Assembly (NCBI GenBank): GCA_963691815.1
Contig: OY829654.1
Span: 4,395,240-4,459,239 of the forward strand
Direction of reading: 5' to 3'
Length of the DNA stretch: 64,000 nt
Source: Echiichthys vipera
Taxonomy: Eukaryota; Chordata; Actinopteri; Perciformes; Trachinidae
Shown piece after piece: positions 1 through 11,112 of this stretch (position 1 is its first letter; each line of letters begins with the position of its first letter). The notes below the pieces were generated by a model that was not told the DNA's origin, did no database searches, and saw nothing but the letters and a program-made list of their open reading frames with translations. The position numbers and the translations under genes are program-made.

Positions 1-1466
1 GAATGAAGGGGAATCAATCAATAACTCTTTTCACTCACCGGAGGTGGCTGCACAGCTGGACCAGCTGTTGTCTTGCTTCAAAAGTTCAGGAACAGGATTA
101 CTTAATTTGTTAAGGTCAACTGTAGAAAAGCAGTCCAAGAACATATCAGGTCGTACAGTTGTTTCTAAGGTTCCTGGGCTTGAAAAAAGGATCCAAGCGA
201 GTTGATTTTATCTGTAATAGTTATAATTTTGTCATTAAAGAAGGTCATGAAGTCGTTACTACTGAGGGTTATAGGGATACATGGCTCAATAGAGCTGTGG
301 CTCTCTGTAAGCTTGGCTACAGTGCTGAAAAGAAATCTAGGATTGTTCTTATTCTCCTCTATTAAAGATGAGTAATAGGCTGCTCTGGCATTATGGAGGG
401 TCTTCCTATATGTTTTTAGACTTTCTTGTCAAACTAAGCGAGATTCCTCCAATTTAGTAGAGCGCCATTTACTTTCCAGTTTTCGCGATATTTGTTTTAA
501 TTCACGGGATGGTGAGTTATACCAGGGGGCTAACTTCCTCCTTCCTTAAAGGAGTCAGAGTGTTGTTCGTAGTGAGCCTGCAACACTGTCAACAAGGTGA
601 TCAATTTCAGAGAAACTAACATAAGTGCTGGAATCTTGAATATTAGGATAAGGCATTAAATTAAAAGCAGATGGAATCACTTCATCAAATTTAGTTACAG
701 CACTATCAGATAAACATCTAGTGTAGAACCTTTTGCCCAGAGGTGAGTAGTCCTTTAATATGAAGTTTTCCAGGTTGAATGTGAAAGATAAAGAATAAGA
801 CTTTCAATTTAATTATAATCTAGTTTAGGTTTAGGGTGGATTAATAGGTCTGAGTCATAAATAGCTGCAACGCTCCCCCTCGACCACTGCCTCAAGGAAT
901 ATTAGTATTAATATGAATGGGAGGAGTGGATTCATTTAGGCTAACATATTCTTCAGGACACAGCCAGGTTTCAGTCAAACAGAGGAAATCAACATGGTTA
1001 TCTGATATCAGATCGTTTACAAATACAGCTTTAGATGACAGAGATCTGATGTTTAAAAGTCCACATTTATTTTATATTTATGTGTTGATTTGTATCAAGT
1101 TTTTCTGTATAGCTCCTCTTCTGTTCATTTTTGATCTGGTCAATTTAGATGATCGTGGGGCAGAAAGCGTTTGTATGCAACTCTGCTTCCTGGGCATCTG
1201 TGATAAGGGCAGTGCAGAGAGGTGTATTAAACTGCGACTCTGCTTCCTGATCCCAGCACTGGGTTGTCATGGCTTTAGACCGCTAACAACTGCGTCCAGG
1301 TTCTTAGATATGTGAGCGGCACCCTTCAAAGCAGGATGAATACCATCTCTCCTAATAAGAAAAGGTTTTCCCCAGAAAGACTGCCAATTATCTACGAAGC
1401 CCACATTATTTACTGGGCACCATCCAGACAGCCAGTGACGGAATGATGACATGCGGCTATACATGT
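1..1466 (-). mobile_element. L2-clade LINE, 5' portion (copy A)
   Basis: Non-LTR retrotransposon fragment read on the reverse strand and cut by the window edge. Reverse-strand order is an ORF1-like esterase tail (1464-1267), the start of the endonuclease (about 1080-780), then the linker before the reverse transcriptase (about 770-1). It is the same family as the forward copy at 20779-23043. For example, the stretch at 870-900 is the reverse complement of 20915-20945, and 600-740 corresponds to 21400-21550. About 300 bp of endonuclease present in the other copy (near 21055-21380) is missing here, so the two copies decayed differently. Clade assignment is by motif and by the 3' end of the other copy. 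Confidence 0.8.
1267..1464 (-). pseudogene. L2 ORF1 esterase-like (SGNH) domain tail
   Basis: A 65-residue reading frame contains an N-N-V-G-F-V-D-N-W stretch and then R-R-D-G-I-H-P, a D-x-x-H block like the last catalytic block of SGNH hydrolases. Some fish CR1/L2 LINEs encode such a domain in ORF1; its proposed role is membrane or lipid interaction of the ribonucleoprotein. Only the C-terminal end is present and there is no complete ORF, so it is inactive. The family link is inference from the motif and from its place just upstream of the endonuclease. Confidence 0.6.
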
Positions 1467-2480
1467 GTAGTGGTATGCGGCACCACTGCCTTATTAGACT
1501 GAGTTTGGCTGCACCACAGCCCCTCTTGCTTATTAGCCAATCACTGCTCTTCCCAAGGGGATTAAAGTAGGCCCTGTCCCTCCTCCTGACCTCTTGCTTC
1601 CTGCCATTTCGGCCCGCCCTCTTCCGGGTCCTCGTATGTGCCGCTAGCGCCCGAGCACAGGTAAGCGTACATTGCTGTGCTGTTTTGTGTATATTCGTCC
1701 GTGTTTCTTTTAATTAAAACCGTCGTTCCCTAATAGACTTGGCGTCTTCACCACGATCGAGCCAACCGGTCAGGGGCTGTTTATTGCTGCAACCAGAGCA
1801 TTGGTGAGTGATGACATGCTTCTGCCATTTATTGCTGTAGCCAGGTGCTACGCCCCTCTTCCGCTTCTATCCCCCTAACAGTCTGCTGGTTGTGTGCTGG
1901 TTGGTTTCTTCACCCCTCTACCTCTTTGGAAGGGATGCTAATACACCCTGACCTATGACTGTAACTGTAACGCTAAAGCTACTGCTGTTGTGGTTTTATG
2001 TTATTGCGTGACTATTGTAGTGCGCATTGTGGGTCTCTATGACGAATATCACACACGGAGGCGAGGCTGTAACATGTGCTCTTTTAGTAGCCGCACAACT
2101 TCATAACACACATACAGGAACAATCAATCACCGCACACATCGAGTGACAGTCACAGAGTGCTCGGTCAGATACACCACATCCCCTTTCCCAAGAATGAGA
2201 TGTCTTCATGCACCTAGTGGAATCAACTTCATTAACAATCAAGCTGTATTGTGCTCATTATCAAATACCCCAAATCTAGTGACATATTTCTCAAATAGCA
2301 CTCAGTGTTAACAAATGGCTTTCCATTCTCTATGTAGACATATCAGAATACATGTCCCTTAACTCTTAATGGAACAACTTGTTTTCTTTAGAAGCAAACT
2401 TTTATAAACATGTCAATAAAACATTAATAATAGAACATCAAATATTGTGTTTGTTGTCCCTTACTTTCCTTTTTGTCTTT
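1467..2480. other. Unassigned; possibly LTR-like sequence
   Basis: No coding region is supported. 1500-1740 is locally GC-rich and contains an AATTAAA-like signal near 1715 and a CAGGTAAG splice-donor-like string near 1660. 2270-2500 is AT-rich. On the reverse strand, a purine-rich run at about 2480-2455 follows the end of the Gypsy integrase, as a polypurine tract would. The region could therefore hold the Gypsy 3' LTR, but I could not define TG...CA ends or a second copy. Confidence 0.3.
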
Positions 2481-2522
2481 TTTTTTTTTTTTAACATGAA
2501 GGCTGTGTCTTGAGACCGTAAA

Positions 2523-3139
2523 CTAGTCTCTGAACCTGACAGGACGCCTCACCAGTCTGCCACTTCTGGTGTGGTATGCAGGTGAACTGCTCACATCCAA
2601 AGGCGGCACAACCAGTGGTGGTGGATCTTGTGGCGACAGGTGAGTAGACCCATGTTTCTGAGACTGTGCGACGTCTGGACCTTCATCTAAGACAGTGTCT
2701 CTGAACAGACTGGGATGTATCCTCCTGAGATGTCGCCTGGTTCTCCTCAAAGTCTTTCCTGCTGGAGTCAGCACATTGTATGAATGTGGCTCATGTCTTT
2801 GGCCTGTCACTATGGCTGGCTCCCAACCACGTCGTGTCTGCATGTGTACTGTGGTACCTGGGTCCAATGCAGGCAATGGCTTGGAATTTCGGTCATAGTA
2901 TAATAATTCCTTTATATAAGAAAGGAATTCTTCTTTTATAGACGCTGGCGAGACTGCAAATCTTGTACCCTGCTGTGCATGTTCTGTGGGGTGGACTGCT
3001 TTAACAAGGCACTGGAGTATGTAAGTGTGCTGCGTAAGGCTCTTCCCATCAACATCTGTGCAGGTGTTATGTTCAACCCTGTCACTGGTGTGTTCCTCAG
3101 TGACAGCATTACAAGATGTGGGTCTGTGCCAGTTTGCAT
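2523..3139 (-). pseudogene. Gypsy integrase core end and C-terminal domain
   Basis: Two frames form the 3' end of pol. 3139-2936 holds D-P-H-L-V-M-L-S-L-R-N-T-P and the I-T-P-A-Q-M-L-M-G-R-A-L-R-S signature near the end of Gypsy integrase cores. 2876-2523 holds the C-terminal domain and tail, including Y-N-V-L-T-P-A-G-K-T-L-R-R-T-R-R-H-L and the terminal Y-H-T-R-S-G-R-L-V-R-R-P common in fish Gypsy polyproteins. The frame break between them makes it nonfunctional. Confidence 0.75.
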
Positions 3140-3259
3140 TGCTTTCTTCAGGGCATGTTTAACAGTCGTTATGGTCCTTTCCGCAAATCCATTTGACTGC
3201 GGATATCCAGGGCTGGAGTATGTGAGCTTGAATTCCCATGAGGCTGCAAACGACCATTT

Positions 3260-3664
3260 CTACATTGGCAACATTTCTTTCATGCATTTCATGCACATTT
3301 CATGCCAGGCCAATAGAGGACCTTTCTTGCTTTGGCCTTTGTGCGCCGGACACCCTGATGAGCTAGATGAAGCTTCTCCAACATCACTTTTCTTTTTTTG
3401 TGGTATGATGATTTTATCTCCCACCATGATGATGTCATTCTGGATGCTGATGTCGTGTCGCATTGGCCAGTAGCTGTGAAGGCTCTTGTCCAAGCTGTGT
3501 CTCCTCGCAGGCCAGCCGTTCAGATGTTTCCCACACAAAGCTTGTAATACATCGTCTGCAGCAGTGGCGCTTTTCAGCTGGTTGAGTGTTTCCTCACTCA
3601 ATGCATCAGTGGCCTCCACGGTGTACACAACTTTCTCCTCACAGACATTACACATTATCACCAT
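3260..3664 (-). pseudogene. Gypsy integrase N-terminal region
   Basis: Overlaps the RNase H frame by 17 bp and continues the pol order. The text D-I-S-I-Q-N-D-I-I-M-V-G-D-K-I-I-I-P is the segment that usually precedes the zinc-binding H2C2 module. A Cys-Pro-Ala-His string and a C-M-K-C pair follow, but spacing and frame are disturbed by indels. Integrase would insert the cDNA. The catalytic core is not readable beyond this point. Confidence 0.6.
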
Positions 3665-4265
3665 CTCTGCTCACTGTGGCTCGTGACAGTGCTTCTGCAA
3701 TATACATGTGTTTGCCTGGGGTATAAGTAATGTTATGATCGTATTTTTGAAGTTGCAACAACATGCCTTGTAGTCGTGCTGGTGCTTTATTCAGCGGCTT
3801 TCTGACTTTGGCCTCTAGAGGCTTATGATCCGACTGCACAGTCACTGGTCTGCCAAAGACATACTGATGGAATCTTTTGGCTGCAAAGACTATGGCGAGC
3901 AGTTCCTTTTCTATTTGTGCATACCTTTTTTCAGTATTCGTGAGCGCTCGTGAGGCATAGCAGAGAGGCTGTCCGTCCTGTAACAGACATGCTCCCAACC
4001 CATCCTTTGATGAGTCTGCTTTTAGTGTAAGTGGCTTCTTGTGGTCATAGTACCTTAACACTGGTGCCTGTGTGAGAGCAGCTTTTAAGGTTTCTAGTGC
4101 TGCACTGTGATGGGGAAACCACTCCCACATTGCGTCTTTCTTAAGCAGCTGTCTGAGCGGTGCAGTCAGTGTGGCCTCATTTGGTATGTACTGTGCCAAG
4201 AACTTGGTCATTCCTAACAGGTGTTGGAGGCTTTGTTTGTCCTCTAGCTTTGATTTTTGCACCAT
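3648..4265 (-). pseudogene. Gypsy RT connection and RNase H domain
   Basis: Reading frame of 205 residues. The N-terminal third is the RT connection (L-G-M-T-K-F-L-A-Q-Y-I-P, then A-P-L-R-Q-L-L-K-K). RNase H follows, with L-K-A-D-S-S-K-D-G-L-G-A (first Asp), E-K-E-L-L-A-I-V (Glu) and V-Q-S-D-H-K-P-L (second Asp). The last block reads Y-T-P-G-K-H-M-Y-I-A-E-A-L-S-R, where most Gypsy enzymes have Asp in place of that Glu. RNase H would remove the RNA strand of the RNA:DNA hybrid during cDNA synthesis. The frame itself is open, but the pol around it is broken. Confidence 0.8.
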
Positions 4266-4539
4266 CAGCCCTCTGTCCTGCTGAGGTGATTATGTGTCCC
4301 ATATATTTCACGGTGTGGACCTTTTACTGTATTTTGTCCTTGTTAAACTTCACATTTGCTGCCTTTGCCCTCTCCTTCACTTCATGAAGGATCTTGTCAT
4401 GTTCGTGTTCTGAGGCAGCAGCAATGATCATGTCATCTGCTACAATGTGTACACCAGGGATGTCACCAAAGGTCTCGCAGTTCTTTTGCTGGAACACTTC
4501 ACTGGCTGATTTAATCCCAAAAGGAAGCCTAAGGAAGCG

Positions 4540-5118
4540 TTATCGACCCCATGGTGTATTAAAGGTGCATAATTTTGATGGCTCGTCCAGCTTAATCTGC
4601 CAGTATCCATCTTTTGCATCCAGGATGGAGAAGATGTTTTTTCCTGCAAGTTTGCTCTGCACATCTTCAGGAGTAGGAATGGAGTAGTTCTGGCGTTTGA
4701 CAGCTTCATTCAGGTTACAAGGGTCCAAACACACCCTTAGTGAACCATTTTTCTTCTTTGTGGCGACAAGACTGTTCACCCAGTCAGTCGGCTCGTTGAC
4801 AAGTTTTATCACCTCTCTCCTCTCCAGATCTTGTAGTGTGTCCTTTAGCGAATCCACGATCGAAAGAGGAATGTTTCTACAGCCGTGAATCACAGGGGGA
4901 ACAGATGGGTCAACGTGTATATGATGTACACCAGGAAACTCACCCAGTCCTGTGAAGACCGCAGCATACTTTTCAATCAGCTCCTTTCTTGTGGATGGAG
5001 GTTTTGACGGCTGTGGGAGCGTTGTGAGTGTTTCCACTCTCTTCACTAGCCCCAATTCTGTACATGCTTCACCTCCCAGAATTGCCTTGTCTGCCTTTCC
5101 TGTTACATGGAACTCCAC
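4540..5118 (-). pseudogene. Gypsy protease end and N-terminal reverse transcriptase
   Basis: Reading frame of 192 residues. Residues about 1-25 contain I-L-G-G-E-A-C and resemble the end of a retropepsin. The middle carries P-S-V-P-P-V-I-H-G and V-I-K-L-V-N-E-P-T-D-W-V-N-S, then K-K-N-G-S-L-R-V-C-L-D-P, the first RT palm block, and F-S-I-L-D-A-K-D-G-Y-W-Q, which holds the first catalytic Asp. The usual tail of that block is followed by a frame change. The second catalytic motif appears as V-A-D-D in another frame near 4425-4450. The shown start is internal to the original polyprotein. Confidence 0.8.
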
Positions 5119-5215
5119 TGTAGCTGTGTGTCTGGTGGTTTTACACTGCAGTGATGCAACACCACATGAAGGCAGGCAGGGTCCACGGCATGGAGCATAC
5201 GCTACATGGAGGTAG

Positions 5216-5849
5216 GCTGGCTAACTTACTCATAGATAGCAATTGCTAACGTCATTAAGCGTATGCCTAGCTTGAGGCATGTGCCTGTGATATTGTAACA
5301 TGCACGATGTGGGAGGAGGGGATCTGTGTACACGAACTGTGAACTGCACTGAGTGGACAGGATGATACGGATGCTGTGGATTGTTCTATTGGAGCATAGA
5401 GTAGGTTTCAGTGAATCTGGTCAAACAGATGTTGCTGACTGACTTTAATATCTTGTTTCTGCACACTCCAGTCCAGTTGGTGTCAAGAACAGGAAGATCA
5501 ATAAATTAATGATTGATTGATCTGATTTAAATTTTGGCATGTTTGTTTGGTTTTTACCTACTGCAGCAGAATGTTAGTTTTTGTGACCTGCATGGGATAT
5601 AACTGCCAGCCTATCACAATCTAAATAATGCACCCTTTAAATAGCAAGAAAATATTCTGAACATGGGCTCACAGATGGGCACAAGTGCTTCCTACACACG
5701 TGGGCACTGGGAAAATGGCAACTGCGTTGGTCTGAAAGGCCCTGCAATGTGCAGGGCCCTAGATGTTATGGCTGTATTTGACAAACTCTGACTTTACAAC
5801 AGTTTTTTAAGTTTTAAATGTTTTTGCTTGGATATGATTTCCCCTGCAG

Positions 5850-5850
<1 letters not shown>
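5216..5850. other. Unassigned; possible LTR end and primer-binding-like site
   Basis: No gene. TGGTGTCAAGAACAGG at about 5478-5493 resembles the primer-binding region that follows the 5' LTR in some fish Gypsy elements, so an LTR could lie around 5280-5477 on the plus strand. I could not find its left boundary or a partner LTR, and the call is weak. Confidence 0.2.

Positions 5851-5915
<65 letters not shown>
5851..5915. repeat. (TG)n microsatellite, 65 bp
   Basis: Uninterrupted TG dinucleotides, about 32 units. Open frames across it (Cys-Val repeats) are artefacts of the repeat. Confidence 0.98.
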
Positions 5916-5920
<5 letters not shown>

Positions 5921-7780
5921 CACTGGTCAACCAAACAAAAAGAACATCTGTCCACGTCCTCCCACTCAGCCAAACAGACAACGCTGTCAGATCAGTGGCC
6001 TAATGGCTGCTTCACACAGCACTGAACACTTCCTCTGAGCTCCTCTAAAGTCTCCTCTGGATTAAAGGGTCATGGCAGTTCATGTGGGTTTCTGCTCCGA
6101 TGTTTGCTACTTTGAATTGCAGCTTGAACATTGACTTGAACATGCAGGCAACTGACGGCCATGTCATTTTGACTGCATGGCTGTGTTATTCGATCAATGA
6201 CTGGACCCATGTGGCAGCTCATTCGGCGCCATCTTGCTATAAAGCTACTTTTTGAGTTTGAGTGAAATAACTGTTGTTGAAAAATGGAATGTCTGTAGCT
6301 TTTTGGGTTTATTTTAACATGTATTCAAGTTTGTTTTCATCCAAAATGGATTACAAAAGATAGAGGCATTAAAATAATATATTTTTCTTGCTCAAGGTAT
6401 CTGAAATCTTCCTAATCATTTTTAATAACCCAAATGCAAAGGCTATTTTAGATTGAATTAGTTGCCTGTGTTCAGTTTTCCCACCTCTGCCAGTTTCCTG
6501 ACCATTAGTACCTTCCTGCATAGCTGTTCAGTCATTAGCCTCCCACTATAAATAGATGTTCTCCTACTTTGTTTGTCTGATTGCTATTGTTGCTATGTAG
6601 CTGTTGCGGTCCTGCCATCTCTGCCTGCTTCTCTTCCAGTATATAAACTTCCCTTCTCAGTAGGTCACTTAAGAAACTTCCATTCTCCACATATATGTCT
6701 AACAGGTCTACATAATAACATTGACAGTGGTTCTATTTCATTGTGTCAATTATGCATGTTACTATTGTACATCTGAGTGATGCTGTGGTACACTTAAAAC
6801 TAGACCACCATTTCAGTTTTGAGAATTTAAATTGATAGCTGATGGTCATTTATTTACATTGTTATTAATCTTATTTTTCATTAATTATCACGGTCTAATG
6901 TTATTGTGGGGACCAGGAGTAATTATTTGAATATTTGTTGTGAGCCAAAGACATTAATAGTGAGAAACGAGAGGGCGGAACCAAAGTGTGACTCCTGTGG
7001 CTGTGGGGGAAAACACATCATATACTGTAGAGGATGATAACTTTACTTTGGCCCTGAACACCTGACATAGACGTATAAAACTGCTATTTATGTGATTTAA
7101 AGGTTGACAAAGTTACTGGAGTATAGTTTAGAGTATAAGGAAAGTGCTGACATGATGGTTTACCCGGGAGTCATCCCAAAGGATCAATAAAGAGAAGATT
7201 AAGTCTAAGTTCATGATGTTCTTTAGCCAGATAAATCCTTCATTGTAGTTCAGGTTTGGTTACTGTAAGTTCCCTAGGTGCTGTGTTTATTGTCTTAAAT
7301 TAGAGAAATGGTCTTTTATATGACTAGTAATATTGTTGTTTAAAACCAAAGGATTTTTATGTTGGCATTTCACCTATATTACACAGAAATAAATCTGTAT
7401 GTAAATCACACTATTTGAGATAGATTCAGAACAATCCAGCAAATAAGCTGAAACAGGCACTTCAACTTTAACTTGAATTTTAATTGAATATTTTGATAAA
7501 CAAAATTAAATGTGTATTTGAATGAGTGGAGAGAAAGGATAAATACACACCATGCTTTTGGCTTAGACTCTTTCTGTTTTATTTGAGAGCCAGCCATTTG
7601 AGATTTAGACAGACATGTGAACCAGGGAAAAGTTATTTATTTTTATGTTTGTGGAATAAAGATACAGATGTCGTAAGAAGAAAGGGCCGCTTCTGCGCAT
7701 TATTCCTGTATTAATATTTACCTGCTTTTCAGGGAATGAAGAAGAACACCCGTCCAACAACTTAAATTCTATTTGTTACC
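5916..7780. other. Unassigned AT-rich sequence
   Basis: No ORF, RNA or repeat that I can support. A GGAATAAAG polyadenylation-like string near 7652 and the downstream Gypsy leader make an LTR in about 7000-7800 possible, but its ends are not visible. Confidence 0.5.
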
Positions 7781-8103
7781 ACCGTCCTGGCCACTTGGGA
7801 CCCGTGACAAACTGTGGGGGCTTGTCTCCTCTTCACATCCATCCGAGGGGCAGATCCAGTGATACTAGAATCACGACAACACACGGGGACACGACAAGAC
7901 GTGATTGCAGCCCAGAAGTCAGCCTGTGGTTGTCCAGAGAGGGAGGAGAAAGATCTTCACCTCACCAGGGAGCTGCACGGCTGAATCTGGGGTCCACAGC
8001 TTGTGGGTCATCGGAGGACCTACACGGCTGGTTCATCAGATCTACACAAACACACACACACACACACCAAAGTAACATTCCATAACCATTGTAGCCACGC
8101 ACC
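7781..8103 (+). other. Gypsy 5' leader with primer-binding-like site
   Basis: GTGGGGGCTTGTC at about 7813-7825 resembles the TGGGGGCTCGTC primer-binding region of many vertebrate Gypsy elements. It lies about 280 bp before the gag-like frame that begins at 8104. Position and motif fit a 5' untranslated leader. A (CA)n stretch is present at about 8045-8068. Confidence 0.4.
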
Positions 8104-8319
8104 ATGGGAACAGTGTGTAAAGAGCTGGTTTGGAACATCAAAAGAGGTTTGTTCAAACTCTCAAGTGATGACCTATACATGGTTGCTTATGACCTGGCAA
8201 CTGACAGACAGGAGTTAGGCAAATTGAGAGGTGATGAAGAAGGTTGCATCGACTATGTCATTACCTACATGAGGTCTCGAGATTTGTTAGAGCTTAAGGA
8301 TGAAGGTATGGGAAACTGA
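8104..8319 (+). pseudogene. Gypsy gag, N-terminal segment
   Basis: Frame of 71 residues beginning M-G-T-V-C-K-E-L, with S-S-D-D-L-Y-M-V-A-Y-D-L-A and an acidic D-L-L-E-L-K-D-E-G-M end. This is the helical N-terminal module seen in many fish Gypsy gag proteins. It is followed by a Ser/Thr/Pro-rich linker (8330-8640), then the capsid segments at 8638 and 12666. The start is chosen because ATG 8104 opens the frame directly after the leader. Confidence 0.55.
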
Positions 8320-8637
8320 ATGATGTTTGAAGATGTTTTGTTTAAACTTATTAATATATGTGTTTCGGTTGAGTTGTCAGTCGATAAATGTGGTGATGCA
8401 AAAACAAACACATAGTCCTGATATCCCCTTTGTTGACATAGACAACATGTTACAAACACACCCTCACACCAACAGCCAGTCACGCCACCATATCACCACT
8501 CCAACACACACCTCCACACAACTACACAGTCAGTGGAAGAACTGTGAAAAATGTATGTTGAGCTGGGTGAGCAACTTAGCAGATGAACAGTCACAGCCAA
8601 CCCAAAGACCAATGCACCAGGCCCCCAAGGTGAGTCC

Positions 8638-9014
8638 ATGCCCCACCCAACTCCACACAGCACATCAGGAACCATGGTTCTCCTGAAAGATATCCCCTAT
8701 CTCCAGCGCAGAGAGTTCAACGGAGGCCAAATTGGAGACCAGAGCTCTGAAATAAATTATAACAGCATCATAAAACAAATCGATGAGGGAGAGAGAGAGG
8801 TTATCAGGGGAGCACTGAGGATCATTAAACCAGGCACCTTCAAGGACATGCTAGTAAACAAAGATGACATAACTCTCCATGAACTCAAAGGCTTCCTCAG
8901 GTCACAGCTGGAAGAAAAGGCGACGACTAAGATGTTTCAGGAGTTAATATGTGCCTGGCAGGCCGAACATGAGTCACCACAGCAGTCTTTGTACCGCATG
9001 ATCAGAGTTATAGC
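8638..9014 (+). pseudogene. Gypsy gag capsid, first half, cut by a LINE
   Basis: The frame contains F-N-G-G-Q-I-G-D, then helical capsid-like text ending with Q-E-L-I-C-A-W-Q-A-E-H-E-S-P-Q-Q-S-L-Y-R-M-I. The protein stops making sense at about 9010, where a LINE 5' end (AAGATGGCGC) begins. The missing half resumes about 3.6 kb downstream at 12666. Gag would form the particle that houses the element RNA. The insertion has destroyed this copy. Confidence 0.65.
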
Positions 9015-9194
9015 AAGATGGCGCTGTGCTAGTGGGAGCTTATCGTAGCAGCTCCCGGTACTTTGTAGTTTTTATTGTGTTTTTAGCGTATTTCTTTATT
9101 TATTATCCGTACCCTGAGTTGTGGATACACACTGTCCACACATCAAGATGTTTATCCAACGGTTTGGATATCACTTAGTTAGTTTTTCCGTGCT

Positions 9195-9569
9195 TTGGTC
9201 TCTCCTGGTGACGAAAGCCTTGCCTGCTCTACAGCCGGCATTGTTTACAATCGCGACCAGCTGATTGCCCTGGGGCCCCGAACCCCCTACATCGGGGAGA
9301 GACCTACAGTACCGAAGGAGCCAAGGAGACGGCGAGGCTGCAGAGCAGAAGCTAAACAGAGGAGGATGTTTAAACCCTGCATCCCGGCAGTTATTACTGA
9401 AAACGTAAGGTCCCTGGCAAATAAGATGGACGAACTGGAAGCGCTCGCCAGGACGCAGCGGGAATACAGAGAGTCCAGTACGTGTTTCACAGAAACGTGG
9501 CTACACGACCAAATACCGGACTCAAACGCCACCATCACCATGGACTTAACATCACAGCCAGCCAGGTGA
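9195..9569 (+). pseudogene. LINE endonuclease, N-terminal fragment
   Basis: The frame includes I-T-E-N-V-R-S-L-A-N-K-M-D-E-L and T-C-F-T-E-T-W-L, the two opening motifs of apurinic-type LINE endonucleases (N-V-R-S-L and ETWL with the catalytic Glu). The D-P-x-x and S-D-H blocks that should follow are absent. The text passes directly into the pre-RT segment near 9550, implying an internal deletion of most of the nuclease. Confidence 0.7.
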
Positions 9570-10453
9570 GGAGAGAGCTGGAAAAGCTCAGTCAGAGGAA
9601 AGCTGCTGGACCGGACCGCATCAGACCTCACGTGAAGGCCTGTGCCAGCCAGCTCTGCGGAGTTCTCCAGCACCTCTTTAGCCTGAGCCTCCACCTTCAG
9701 AGAGTGCCAGTGCTGTGGAAAACATCCTGCCTTGTTTCAGTGCCCAAAAAAGGACATCCTGTGGCACTGGATGACTACAGGCCGATTGCACTGACCTCTC
9801 ACATTATGAAGGTCATGGAGAGGCTGGTTCTTGAACACCTCAGACCCCTAGTGTGCCCATCACCGGACCCCATACAATCAGCCCCATGTTGGGGTTGATG
9901 ATGCACTTATCTACCTGCTGCAGGAAGCCTACTCCTCCCTGGATAGACCCAACACTGCTGTCTGCGTCATGTTCTTCGACTTCTCCAGCGCCTTTAACAC
10001 CATTCAGCCAAAGCTGCTGAAGGCCAAACTGGAGAACATGCAGGTGGATTCTCCTCTTGTTACTTGGGTAAATATCCGATGGGCAGGCCGCAGTATGTGA
10101 GATTACAAAGCTGTGTCTGACTGTCTGATCAGCAACATCGACGCCACCCAGCGAACTGTGCTGTTGCCCTTCCTCTTCACCACCTACACTTCAGATTTGA
10201 GTACCGAACTGAGTCGTGTCATCTGCAGAAATTTTCTGATGACACAGCCATTGTGGGGCGTGTAGAGGGTGGGAGGGAGGATGAGTACAGGGACCTGGTC
10301 GGCAATTTTGTCAAATGGTGTGGGGAGAACCACCTGCAGCTGAATGTGGCGAAGACGAAAGAGATGGTGTTGGACTTTAGGAGGAACAAGCCCCCGCCCT
10401 CTCCAGCCTGCATTGTGGGGACTGACATCAACATCGTGGACTCCTACATGTAG
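9554..10453 (+). pseudogene. LINE reverse transcriptase, broken
   Basis: Pieces in changing frames: K-A-A-G-P-D-R-I-R-P-H-V-K, then V-P-K-K-G-H-P-V-A-L-D-D-Y-R-P-I-A-L-T-S (block 1), F-F-D-F-S-S-A-F-N-T-I (first catalytic Asp, near 9975), and a K-F-S-D-D-T-A-I-V box near 10225. The last serves as the second catalytic motif, with F-S-D-D in place of Y-A-D-D. W-C-G-E-N-H-L-Q-L-N and K-T-K-E-M-V-L-D-F follow. A stop after the RT fingers and frame changes at about 9898 and 10080-10180 make it nonfunctional. RT would copy element RNA at a nicked target. Confidence 0.8.
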
Positions 10454-11060
10454 CTGGGTGTTGTTCTGAAAAAAAAATAAACTGGAGTGGACCACAAACA
10501 CGCAGGCAGTCTACACTAAGGGCCTGAGCCAGCTTTACTTCCTTAGGAGGCTTCAGATGTTCTATCAGTCTGTTGTCGCGAGCACCATCTTCTTTACAAA
10601 CTCATGGAGAAGGCCGGGTCTGTTGTTGGCTCTCAGCTTGTCACCGTGGAGGAGGTGGTGTAGCACAGGATGCTGGCAAAACTGCTGGTGATCATGGACA
10701 ATGTCACTCATCCCCTCCACGAAACCCTGGACAAGAGCAGCTTCAGCAACAGACTCATTCAACCTCGCTGCCTTAAAGAATGGCACAGGAAATCATTCCT
10801 ACCTGCTGCCATCAGACTGTACAATGCTGCACAGCAACACTGAGCAACGCTCAGGGAATAAACTCACACTATTCGAAGTGACTTATCACTGAAATGCACC
10901 TTTCTCTCTCTTGCACATTAAAATCCACATAGTATATTGTAATATGGTGTTTATCGATACTGTACTTTATTGTAGTTTATATTTTGTATTTTTATTTTTT
11001 GTATTTCTGATTGTTTTGTACCACTGCTACGATGACCTAATTTCCCCTCAGGGATAAATA
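10454..11060 (+). pseudogene. LINE C-terminal region and 3' UTR
   Basis: Traces of the post-RT domain include L-S-Q-L-Y-F-L-R-R-L-Q-M-F near 10520-10565 and a terminal N-H-S-Y-L-L-P-S-D-C-T-M-L-H-like string near 10790-10840. A 3' UTR leads to the TATC tail. No complete frame. Confidence 0.55.
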
Positions 11061-11078
11061 AAGTTATCTATCTATCTA
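11059..11078 (+). repeat. LINE 3' tail (TATC)n, Tc1 target
   Basis: Short TATC tail of the LINE. Removing the Tc1 element and one TA rejoins it to TATCTAAAAC at 12661, so the Tc1 insertion hit a TA inside the tail. Confidence 0.8.
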
Positions 11079-11112
11079 CACTACCGTTCAACAGTTTGGG
11101 GTCACTTAGAAA
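11079..11112 (+). repeat. Tc1 left terminal inverted repeat
   Basis: Starts CACTACCGTTCAACAGTTTG and pairs with 12625-12658. Mismatches accumulate after about 30 bp. Confidence 0.9.

Larger units (their letters stand above)
2480..5215 (-). mobile_element. Degraded Ty3/Gypsy LTR retrotransposon (pol)
   Basis: The reverse strand carries the Gypsy pol order: protease end and RT, RNase H, integrase zinc-binding region, then integrase core end and C-terminal domain. RNase H before integrase is diagnostic for Ty3/Gypsy. Fragments lie in different frames, much of the integrase core is missing or unreadable between about 3260 and 3139, and no gag is seen upstream. The element is dead. Neither flanking LTR could be delimited. 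Confidence 0.85.
9015..11078 (+). mobile_element. Rex1/CR1-group LINE with (TATC)n tail
   Basis: Begins with the AAGATGGCGC type of LINE 5' end, carries endonuclease and RT remnants in order, and ends in GGGATAAATAAAGTTATCTATCTATC, split here by a Tc1 element. The tail resumes for a few bases at 12659-12665. The element keeps both ends but has lost most of the endonuclease and part of the RT, so it decayed internally rather than by the usual 5' truncation. It sits inside the Gypsy gag. The group name is by similarity of RT motifs and is approximate. Confidence 0.75.

Noticed and set aside
917..1315. 132-residue forward frame
   Set aside because: Lies antisense to the L2 endonuclease and esterase segments; a shadow frame.
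2979..3473. 164-residue forward frame
   Set aside because: Antisense to the Gypsy integrase region, with no motif of its own.
5818..6038. Three overlapping Cys-Val repeat frames
   Set aside because: They are translations of the (TG)n microsatellite, not genes.
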